NCBI RefSeq assembly: GCF_030272615.1
Contig: NC_081408.1
Location: 762,408,673-762,472,672 of the forward strand
Reading direction: 5' to 3'
Origin: Cryptomeria japonica
Lineage: Eukaryota > Streptophyta > Pinopsida > Cupressales > Cupressaceae
DNA length: 64,000 nucleotides
Positions 55,375 through 64,000 of the stretch are shown one piece after another (the first letter of the stretch is position 1; each line of letters starts with the position of its first letter). Below the pieces are notes generated by a model that worked only from the letters and a program-made list of their open reading frames with translations, searched no databases and was not told where the DNA came from. The position numbers and the translations under genes were made by a program.

Positions 55375-56244
55375 CATATCATTCATTTAGCTCAATCACT
55401 ATCAGCAGAAGAGTTAAAATATTTCAGCAACCTCTTTTTAGAAAAGAAGATCAAACTTGCATGGATGTACTCAGATATGCCAAGACTAGATCTTGATCTC
55501 ATCATGCATCATCTCTCTATTATATCAGGAGTTAAAATAGTCAAGCAAAAACTCTGTAAGATGCATCCTCATGTGGCACTGCTAGTCAAGGCTGAACTAG
55601 AAAAATTGCTAAAAGTTGGATTTATCAGAGCTATAGACTACACAGAATGGATATCAAACATAGTACCTGTATCAAAGGCAAACAAATCTATTAGAGTTTT
55701 CACAAACTTCAGGGATCTCAACAAAGCATATCTGAAAGATGATTTTCCATTACCCAACATTGATATGATAGTGGATAAAACTGCTGGATATGAGATGTAT
55801 TCATTAACAGATGGATTCTCTGGTTACAATCATATCAAGATAGCTCCTATGGATCAAGAAAAGATAGTCTTCACATGTGCATGGGGAACCTTTTGCTGGA
55901 ATGTTATACCATTTGGACTAAAGAATACAAGAGTAACTTACCAAAGAGCAGTAACCACTATCTTCCATGATATGATGCATAAAAACATGGAAGATTATGT
56001 TGATGACACCCTAGTAAAAACCATGAAGAGATCTATGCATATTCAAGAACTAGGCCTCATACTGGATAGAATGGAAAGATTCAAGCTCCGATTAAATCCT
56101 AAAAAGTGTGCATTTGGAGTAATGTTAGGAAAATTGCTTGGTTACATAATTTCAAAGAAAGGAATTGAGGTTGACCCTAAAAATGTCCAAGCTATAATGG
56201 AAATGCCTCCACCTAATAATATCAGTCAAAGGAGAAGTTTATAG
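55375..56244 (+). pseudogene. Element E reverse transcriptase
   Basis: Open from 55,465 to 56,244 (259 residues). RVT_1 motifs in order: GFIRAIDYTEWISNIVPV, RVFTNFRDLNKAYLKDDFPLP, SLTDGFSGYNHIKIA (first Asp), IPFGLKNTRVTYQRA and EDYVDDTLVKT with the YVDD catalytic pair at 55,996-56,007, then LGYIISKKGIEVDP. Catalytic residues are present; the ORF ends at a TAG shortly after. It copies element RNA into cDNA. D and A/B/C have no counterpart. Confidence 0.92.
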
Positions 56245-56861
56245 GGCCGTCTTTAGTCAATAAGGCGTTTTATATCTCAGCTAGAAGACAAAGCTCAACC
56301 CTTCACAAAGGTATTAAGGAAAGGAGTTCAATACATCTGGGACAAAGATTGTGAACAACATTTAAAACAAATCAAAGATTATCTTTCTAATCCACCCATA
56401 TCAATGCCACCGATTCAAGGTAAGCTGTTGATTCTATACATATTAGCTACAGATACTTCACTGGGGGCACTTCTGGCACAACATGAAGAAAATAAAAAAG
56501 AGAGATCTATATATTATATCAACAAAACATTGGTGTTTTATGAAATAAACTACACTATAATAGAGAAAGCATGCTTGGCATTGGTCTTTGCATCACAAAA
56601 ATTAAGGCACTATATGTTATCACACTCTATTAAGCTGATAGCTAAGATTGATCCACTCAAATATCTTCTTAGTAAAGCAACGCTCACAGGAAGACTGGCT
56701 AAATGGATCATGGTTCTTACGGAATTTGATATTGAATATGTGGAATGTAAAGCCATCAAAGGATAGGTTATTGCAGACCAACTTGTTGATGCTCCACTTG
56801 AAGACAATCAACCTCTGCATATAGAATTTCTAGATGAATCAATCATGCATCTCACTCAACA
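56245..56861 (+). pseudogene. Element E RNase H (first copy) and connector
   Basis: A frame after the TAG at 56,242 gives the RT connection (ISQLEDKAQPFTKVLRKG) and then 56,404-56,766, LATDTSLGALLAQH, YYINKTLVFYEINYT and ALVFASQKLRHYML, which are the RNase H-like motifs of gypsy pol. TAG at 56,764. It degrades template RNA. The segment leads directly into the second RNase H. Confidence 0.87.
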
Positions 56862-57136
56862 ATCATGGAAAATGTTCTTTGATGGGTCTTTCACTCAACA
56901 TGGTTCTGGTGTCGGAATAATTTTTATTACTAATAGATTCTCTTCCCTTGCACAAACAACATTGGAGAATATGAAGCTTTGGTAAATGGGATCAAGCTAG
57001 CCATCGAGTGGAAGATTGTTGAATTACACATCTATGGAGATTCTCAACTCATCATCAACCAAATCAATGATCTATATCAAACAAGAGATGAGAAACTGAT
57101 GCCTTATAAGAGAATAGTGGATGATCTCAAGAAATA
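56862..57136 (+). pseudogene. Element E second RNase H (Tat-type aRNase H), decayed
   Basis: WKMFFDGSFTQHGSGVGII near 56,865-56,925 contains the first catalytic Asp of the additional, archaeal-like RNase H found in the Tat lineage. After a deletion or frameshift near 56,935-56,970 the frame resumes with NIGEYEALVNGIKLAIEW and YGDSQLIINQIND, holding the Glu and Asp expected. TAA at 57,134. This second domain is the main evidence for Tat affiliation. Confidence 0.85.
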
Positions 57137-58589
57137 ATTTACCGCTATATCATTTTAGCAGATTCCTAGGTTAGCAAATAGAGTAGCGGATGCAATGGCC
57201 ACCTTGGTGTCTATACCATAGCTATAGGAATCCAATTTTTTCTTTGAATTCCTGGTGGAGGAGTTACATTATCCTTCCTATGATTCTCCCAAGTCCTAAA
57301 TGGTCTATTCTATTATTGGACATGACTCATCTCGCTATAGCCACATTTACTCTTACCTGTGTGACCAAGTTGTCCCTGCTAATCTTTCCTAAAATGAAAA
57401 AAGGAACCTAATCCAAAATGCGTCACGATACATCATTATTGCTAATGACCTATTTAGGAGAGGTTTAGATAGTACTTTGCTTAGATGTCTAGAAACTGAG
57501 GAGTCTCAACGTGCATTATCTGAAGTCCATGAAGGTGTTTGTGGATCCCATTTCAACGGTCTAACTTTAGCATGAAAACTACTAAGGGCTAGCTACTACT
57601 GGCTAGACATGGAGAAAGAGGCTATAAAATTTGCTAAAACCTGTGAAAAGTGTCAGCTAGATAGACACCTTATACATGCTCCAACAGGGGATCTCATACC
57701 CTTTGTCACACATTGGCCCTTTCAATAGTGGTCGTTTGATCTAATTGGCCAAATATATCATGCATCATCTAACAGACACAAGTTTATTATAACTGCCACT
57801 GAGTACTTTACTAAGTGGGTAGAAGCAGTTCCGCTCATCAAAGCAACCGGTAAACAAGTAGTCTTGCTCATTCTTAATTATATCATCTGTAGGTATGGTA
57901 TACCTTCATCCATTATAACTGACAATGGAGGATAATTCAAGAACAAAGATCTAAGTGAACTCTGTAAAAACTTCAAAATAAAACAACACTGGTCATTTGT
58001 GTACTACCCTCAAGGTAATGGACAAGCCGAAGCATCTAACAAGAATCTTTTGACTATCTTACATAGAACAGTAAATAAATCTGGAAAGGATTGACATCTA
58101 TAGCTCAATCCTGCCTCGTGGGCTTATAGAACGAGTATCGAAACACCTTCTGGGGCTATACCTTTTTCTTTGGTGTATGGGTCCAAAGCAGTATTACTTA
58201 TTAAAGTGGAAATACCATCTCTAAGAGTTTCTTTGCAAGGTCTTGTTACTGATGAAGACTACAAAATAGCTAGATTGCAAGAACTCGAATTGTTGGATGA
58301 ACATCGACAAGTGGCATTTGATCATCTAAGAGCATATCAGAAGAGAATGTCTAGAGGTAATAACAAAAAGGTTCGACAATGAGAATTTCAGGTTGGTGAC
58401 CTTGTTCTGAGAGAAAATCCTAAGAATCAATAATTTTGAGACAACAAAGGGAAGTTTGAACCCACCTGGCTAGGTCCCTACATCATTACTGCAGTGTTTG
58501 GCTCTAGTGCCTATCAACTCTCAACATCAGAAGGAGAACAGCTCCGTGAACCGATCAACACCATCCACCTAAAGAAATTCTTCACCTAA
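57137..58589 (+). pseudogene. Element E integrase, decayed
   Basis: Motifs in order: zinc finger VHEGVCGSHFNGL and CEKCQLDR (57,520-57,660), catalytic core WSFDLIGQ (first Asp, near 57,735), IITDNGG (second Asp, near 57,918), NGQAEASNK (Glu, near 58,020-58,045), and a C-terminal GPY/F-type module FEPTWLGPYIITAVF (58,455-58,500) ending HLKKFFT and stop at 58,587. About eight stops, including TAG 57,727 and TAA 57,934. A GPY/F-type end without a chromodomain fits the Tat/Athila side of gypsy. Confidence 0.9.
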
Positions 58590-60226
58590 ATATTCTCTAC
58601 TCTAGCGACCTATGCAGCTAAACAGTCTTGAAGAAATAAAAAAAAATTAGAAACAGTCCTGAAGAAATCCTAAAAAAATAAAAAAAAATGAATCTTTGCC
58701 AAGCAAGTGAAAACCTGGAAAATAGGCACCTCTTGTACTCAAGCACTCCATCTATCAATGCAACATTGGCATTCCCACTTTCATGCATTCTTGCTTTTGC
58801 TTGTACATATTTCAGTCACTTTTGTGACATCCTGGTTCGTTGGAACCCTCATGGCTTGAAATTGATCAATGTCCTAGTCTTAGGGTAATCGACTGAGCAA
58901 TTTACATGTTCTAAGAAGTATCCACCAAGCCATCTTTACATCAATGAAACCTGGTTGTCCACTCCGAGTCAGTCACCTGTCTCCTGACTACTGAAGAATT
59001 TTATCACTGAGTACACAAGCAAAACAACATTACTAAAAAACAATCACTAAATCTTTTGAGCTATGCGTAAAAAATTTCTTTGTGTGTTGTCTTTTGTATT
59101 GGTTTTTGATTATTATTCCCTCTGAGTAACTTGAGGAAGTCTATCTTGACTAAGAGGAGCAAGGATTGGGGGCATAATAGTTTTCTTTGTTTTCTTCTTG
59201 TAGGAATGATTCCGATGATCTAGAAACATCTAATTAGCTGGGTGTCTGTGATAAGAGCCTTCACATCAAGGTGAAATCGCCACACATACCTCAACTCCAC
59301 TTATTTGAATGCTACAGGGAGGTTCACATCATTTCTTTGTCTATTTTGAAGGAATTTCTTTATCATGCAATCCAAGTCCCTGCGAAATCTGTCCAAGGAT
59401 ATGAACAAAAAAGGGTCATTGCAGACAAGATAATTAATATTGCACATGAAAAGCAAGGAACTCTAATCTACCTACTGTGGTTGTAAAACGCTCAATGATG
59501 AAAATTAAGCTTTTCAAATCTAGTGACTAGGTTTAGGTTACATCTCATTTTGCATCTCATTTTACATTTTATTCTGCATCTTGTTAATTTAGAGTGATTT
59601 TGGTATGATAACAATAATCTCTTTATCTTCTGAATGAGAATTTGAAGCATTCATCATTTCTCAGCTAAGTGGTCTCTTTTTCATCATCATTTCTCCAATC
59701 GATAACTTGTGTATTGAGATGTTTTAGTTGCATACATAATCATTTTATATAGATTCATAAATTCACTATAATTCTTTTGCATTTATCTTATTGCATTGAA
59801 AAAATAAAATAATTTTTTTTTAGTTGCTCATTCTCATCATTCATTTGCATCATCATTTATTTGCATGAAAAATGAAACAAAAATAAACATCCATATTCAT
59901 CTACATTACATACATCCATCCTGAATATATATGCATACATATAGACTAAAGCATATAGAACAACATCTCATATATCGATCGACACAAGTACAATGAAGTC
60001 AAATCAAGATCTCGTATATATAATGATCAAGTCTCAGGGTACAAAATAATGTCAACTATCAAATACAAACTCCCATTGGAGCAAGAATCGTAAGGGCTAC
60101 AAAAAATGGGTGTGTCTACAAAAAAAATAAAAAAATCTCAAGAGCTACAAAAAGAAAATCTAGCTCTCTGCCTCTCCCTCATCATCAGGTAGTGGAGGAG
60201 GTGGAGCCTGCTAAGCTGGATCCTTC
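58590..60226 (+). other. Element E 3' non-coding region after pol
   Basis: No supported gene. A-rich stretches (58,645-58,690), a purine tract AAGGATTGGGGGCAT near 59,160-59,175, and a T/A-rich stretch 59,520-60,160. The nearby 60,160-60,226 region looks like the end of the antisense gene (acidic G/E-rich on the minus strand). Confidence 0.6.
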
Positions 60227-62150
60227 CTAGGTGCCTAAGCTCCCTCTAATCGAGCCATATATTATGAATAAGATACAACCTGTTGTGCTACTGGAACTGC
60301 TATGTTGTAAGCCACAACATAATAGGCTTCCTGACTCATTTGATGAAGAACCTCCTATCATAAAGAGTCTTGCTCTGCTCTCATCTCTGCTAGCTGTCGA
60401 TCTGGCTCCCCCTACTCCTCTCTCCTCTACCTGACCTATCTTAGAGCTACTCTCCTCCTCTCCTCCACCCTCCAATACCCTCGCATCCACAACATCATCC
60501 ATATAGTCCCATCTAAGTTGTTGTAACCCAGTCAACTCCTACATACCTAAGGCATAAGATAATCTCGGTGCCTGTCCCTACCTCTCCTCATCTACATAAT
60601 GTGCATATGTAGTGAACTCCTACGAGATCCCCTGAGGTCTACCATACTGTCTCATCACTCGGGAAACAATTAATCATTCAACTACATCTTGTGATCTATC
60701 AATGAGTGGTCGAGTCACGAACAAATCCCTGCGAGCAACCCTCTAATCATCCCACAACTCTAGACCCCTGTACGGTCTCCATATCACAGCTATCAAGTCC
60801 TCTATTTGTCGTCTCCAAAAATATGTCTTGCTCAGATGGGGCTGAGTGACATATCCCAAATATCTATATACAATGGGCTGACTAGGATCTTTGTCATCAT
60901 TTACAATCGGCCTGCAAACTGGGAGGTGCTCCTAAGCCCATACCTATAAAATCAAAACTCCTGCAGCCATACTCTTCCCCTCCCTATATACAATCTCATG
61001 CATCTCGCGATACATGTGTGCCAATATACAAGAACCCTAGCCTAATCTCTGAGGGGTCTCAATAAGCCTCTCTAACATCCTGCCCCATCCACACAAAAAT
61101 CCCTGTTGTCCCCTATCCGACATCAGAAAATAACCGATAAAACCTGCCAAGACGTAAGCAAGTGGAAAGTCCTCATTGTACCTGCCCATCATTACATCCC
61201 AACTAATAGAACGTGTCTAAATATCAGGATCCCTGAAAACATGTCTAACAGCTAGTAACCTAGGAAGCTGTGTTGCATCATAATCAACCTTACCCCCAGA
61301 AAAAGGGATACAGAGAATCCTATAAACATCCTCGGGAGTGATGGTCATCTCCTCAACTAGAAAATGGAATGTATTATGCTCTGAGTGGAATCTCTCAACT
61401 AACATAGTCAGCATATAGTGATTCACACGGATAACAGGTAAATCAAGAAGGTGGGTCAATCCGCACAAATCAATATGTGCCTGGTCAACATTTGACAATT
61501 GACACACTAATGTCATCATCGGTGGATATACACATTTGAACAACACATGAGGCAATTGAACCTACAAAAATCAAACAACAGAGCATCATAAAACATTTTA
61601 AGTAATCATATAAGAGAAGTAAAACATCACAAAAATTCAACTACGTAAATTGCACAATCAAAATTTCAAGTTTGCACCTTCAAAAATGTTCACTATTTTC
61701 CAAATGATGAAACATCATAGGGGGAGAAACTCGTACGAGTAAGAAATAGGACGAGTACGACAAAAGACTCCCATACGACACAAGACTGGCCCTAGGATGA
61801 CGAAAGGGGCTCTTTTGAATGTTATTGTATGACATAAGGGTAGGTCTAGTATGAAAAAATTGGTCACTTTAAATGACAAAACAAACTTAATTAGTTTGTT
61901 GTACAAGATAGGATCCTATCTCGCATGACAAAACAAAAATGGCCGACTTTAACATGATAAAAATTGAAAAAATCAACAAAAAAATTCAAAAATGAAATGA
62001 TTAAAAGGCTTAAGATCGATCACTTACTGTTGGCTCATAGTTCTGAGGTCGATTATGTCATCTCTGGTGCTTGAATCGATGCTCATGAGTGGGAACCGCT
62101 ATTTTTCTTCACAGAAGGCTTTTTGAATTTTCAAAGTTGGAGGGTTAAAA
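60227..62150 (-). pseudogene. Plant mobile domain (PMD)-like antisense gene in element E, with candidate intron
   Basis: Minus-strand frame with PMD-like motifs: LVERFHSEHNTFHFLVEEM, ITPEDVYRILCIPF, VLAGFIGYFLMSDRG and ARRDLFVTRPLIDRS. Exon 1 ends near 62,028 (RFKHQR, QNYEPT), a GTAAGT donor at 62,027-62,022 and TTTTTGTAG acceptor at 61,562 bound a 466-bp intron in phase 0; exon 2 begins VQLPHVLFKC. At least seven in-frame stops, largely TAG, for example at 61,217, break the frame. A TATATAT sequence (62,177-62,184, minus) lies upstream. PMD proteins are found in plant genes and transposons; their function here is unknown. No start ATG is evident. Confidence 0.6.
61562..62027 (-). other. Candidate intron of the antisense PMD-like gene
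   Basis: GTAAGT donor and T-rich TTTTTGTAG acceptor on the minus strand. It contains GTCGTACTCG and TTGTGTCGTATGGG motifs like those of element E's sense leader. Splicing is inferred from consensus sites and from frame continuity only. Confidence 0.45.
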
Positions 62151-62176
62151 TGAATTGAAAAGGATACTTTTTACCC

Positions 62177-62184
62177 ATATATAG
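62177..62184 (-). promoter_or_regulatory. TATA-like box upstream of the antisense gene
   Basis: Minus strand GGCTATATATGGG, about 50 bp upstream of the first PMD-like coding text. It follows TTAGGGTTTTGG, a common plant promoter-proximal motif. Confidence 0.4.
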
Positions 62185-62189
62185 CCAAA

Positions 62190-63513
62190 ACCCTAATTTT
62201 TCAACTTGCTCCGATGGACATGAAAATTGTACCCTTAGCTAATTTTCCTGTCTTGATTCCATTTTCAGGATCAAAGTCAAAATTCGAGATCATTTTGCTA
62301 GTCAATTTCTAAAATTTGGACCACTTAGCGCTTTTCATCAAAAGCTCATTCTTTCTTCAATTTGCACTCAATTTCTAATGAATCAACCTTGAATCTCAAC
62401 TTATTCTTCTAATCAATTTGCTCTCAATTTCTTGTTAATCAATGCTAAATTTCAATTTAATTCTCACATTAACTCTGATTTTAATCTTCAACATTAATCT
62501 TTGTGCTCAAATAACTTATCATCACTGTAGATAGGAAAATGGAATGCATCAAAGCAATATTAAACTAGCTCAGCCACAAAATCTAGATTGCAATGATAAG
62601 AAATCCTAAAAACATTCAATAAAGGCATGAAGATGAAATACTGAAATAAAATGCAAACCAAAGCATGTATCTCCTTCATTGTTCCTCCATTGTCCTTCTT
62701 TCACCTTCAAATTACTTTGTTTGTGGATCTCACCTACAAGTGCAAAAGCATAGTATGAAAGCAAGATGACTAAAAAAAATGGCAGCATAAGGATACTAGA
62801 AATGTGATTGATTCCTCCTTTGATTGAAGAAAATCATCCAATTTATAGACAAATTGGAGAGATGACAAGATTAGCATGCAGAGATTTGAAAGGAAATTTC
62901 AAATCAAGAATGACAAATATGACAAATTATGACAAAATTGACATTTTCTATGCAAGATTGATTGATTGACAACAATTATGACAAATTATGAGAAGATTAA
63001 AATGCCATTCCCATGACAAAAGGGAAGAGAGAAAATAGCCTCCATGATTGCAACAAATGGAAGCATAAACATAGGAGAAAATTAGGGGAAAAATTAGAAA
63101 AATTGAAGAAAATAGGAGAAATAGAAATTAGGAATTAGGAGAAATTAGTAAATTGGAAAATTGAGGAAAAGGATGAAATAGAAATTAGGTGAATTAATTA
63201 ATAGGTTTTCATCCATTAATTAATTCACGAAAGAGACCCAGGACTAAATAAATAGATTTATTTAACCCACCAAGAAGAAGAAAAGGATTAAATGAACAAA
63301 TCATAAAACCCTAGAAATGAGAGGACAAGTAATTAGGTCAAGACAACAAGCAATTAGTGTAGGTTCGATCATGATTCTGATTGACAAAGGACCAATGTTG
63401 ATAAATTATTGAGATTGGCTGACAAAAATCAATGACAAGTTGACCAAGATTGACAAGGAGATCAAATTGATAGGCACCAATTGACGAGGAACAATGACTA
63501 ATTGATCCAAATT
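62190..63513. other. AT-rich region without recognised gene
   Basis: No coding region supported on either strand. Local duplications occur, such as TCAATTTC-type blocks (62,300-62,460) and GACAAATTATGA (62,923 and 62,979), and an AT palindrome TTAATTAATAGG...CCATTAATTAATTC (63,196-63,225). Its ownership by element E is inferred. Confidence 0.4.
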
Positions 63514-63875
63514 GACATGATTGAAAAGGACAAGGATCGATGACAAATCGATCGCAAAATGACAAGATTGACAAGAGGACAAGGATCGATGATGAATCAA
63601 TCGCAAAATGACAAGATTGACAAGGACAAGGATCGATGACAAATCGATCACAAAATGACGAGATTGACAAGGACAAGGATCGATGATGAATCGATCGCAA
63701 AATGATGAGATTGACAAGAGGACAAGGATCGATGACGAATCGATCACAAAATGACAAGATTGACAAGAGGACAAGGATCGATGACGAATCGATCACAAAA
63801 TGACAAGATTGACAAGGAGACAAGGATCGATGACGAATCGATCGCAAAATGACAAGATTGACAAGGACAAGGATC
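63514..63875. repeat. 47-49 bp minisatellite
   Basis: About 7.6 tandem units of the form GACAAGATTGACAAGGAC AAGGATCGATGACGAATC GATCGCAAAAT (written in parts). Units vary by indels of GAG/AG and by C/T or G/A changes at CG sites. Each unit has two ATCGAT sites around GACGA. Related single motifs (GACAAG, ATTGACA) extend upstream to 63,380. Confidence 0.9.
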
Positions 63876-64000
63876 AACCAAAATCATGATTGGAGATTGT
63901 TATTGACAAGACCAAATTCGAAAGTGAGAAAAATGAGGAATGTAGAAGAAGGACTTGATGCTCGCAAATGATAAAGACCAAGTACACAACATAGAAGAAA
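63876..64000. other. Window end, no gene seen
   Basis: Sequence rich in GAC and AAG words continuing the style of the minisatellite, but not in phase with it. Confidence 0.3.

Larger units (their letters stand above)
47780..64000 (+). mobile_element. Element E: Tat-lineage Ty3/gypsy retrotransposon, 3' end off window
   Basis: LTR about 47,780-48,814, leader, gag (from 50,801), protease, long linker, RT, RNase H, second RNase H and integrase (ending 58,589), then an antisense plant-mobile-domain-like gene and a minisatellite. The order PR-RT-RH-aRH-IN with a second RNase H is diagnostic of the Tat lineage. The first LTR bases read TATAATACCC, probably a mutated TGTAATACCC. Many stops and frameshifts. 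No 3' LTR before 64,000, so assigning 60,000-64,000 to E is an inference. Confidence 0.8.

Noticed and set aside
63514-63875. Possible CRISPR array
   Set aside because: Units are contiguous with no unique spacers and lie in plant DNA; it is a minisatellite.
63338-63877. Minus-strand open frames of about 120-180 codons
   Set aside because: They come from the minisatellite, whose unit is free of stops in two frames; the translated repeats have no domain.

Overview
This window looks like intergenic nuclear DNA from a very large plant genome, most likely a gymnosperm (conifer). That assignment is an inference from AT-rich DNA, nested LTR retrotransposons of Ty1/copia and Ty3/gypsy (Tat-like) type, heavy mutational decay and the absence of any recognisable host gene. 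No tRNA, rRNA, CRISPR or bacterial feature was found.

Almost every base belongs to one of eight LTR retroelements, called A to H here. H (about 1-20,897, minus strand) is a Ty1/copia element with Gag, protease, integrase, reverse transcriptase and RNase H remnants; its other LTR lies before the window. Its integrase is split by A (2,463-17,969), and A is split by B (6,625-14,386), a member of A's own family. C (30,038-37,809) is a third member. A, B and C are large non-autonomous elements without protease, integrase, reverse transcriptase or RNase H. Each has ORF1 (coiled coil plus up to four CCHC zinc knuckles) and ORF2 (about 1,100 codons, unknown family, with a Lys/Glu/Arg-rich helical tract). 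Their LTR ends, primer site and post-primer leader resemble those of H, so an H-like copia element is the plausible supplier of enzymes.

From about 21,780 to 39,497 lies G, a degraded Tat-like gypsy LTR and long leader. It was split by F (22,860-29,370), a copia-type gag-protease-only element, and by C. D (39,498-47,777) is a young non-autonomous gypsy element with two undamaged ORFs and no polymerase. It sits at the first bases of E's LTR. E (47,780 to beyond 64,000) is a decayed Tat-lineage gypsy element with gag, protease, G-patch-like segment, RT, two RNases H and integrase. Downstream of pol it carries an antisense plant-mobile-domain-like gene with a candidate intron and TATA box, then a 47-49 bp minisatellite.

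The best candidate for an undescribed system is the A/B/C family: a parasite of copia machinery that carries a Gag-like protein and a large protein of unknown function, with three copies here, two exact target-site duplications, and a conserved hairpin next to the polypurine tract. Across these copies premature stops fall mostly at CAG codons that became TAG, a signature expected from deamination of methylated CHG cytosines.
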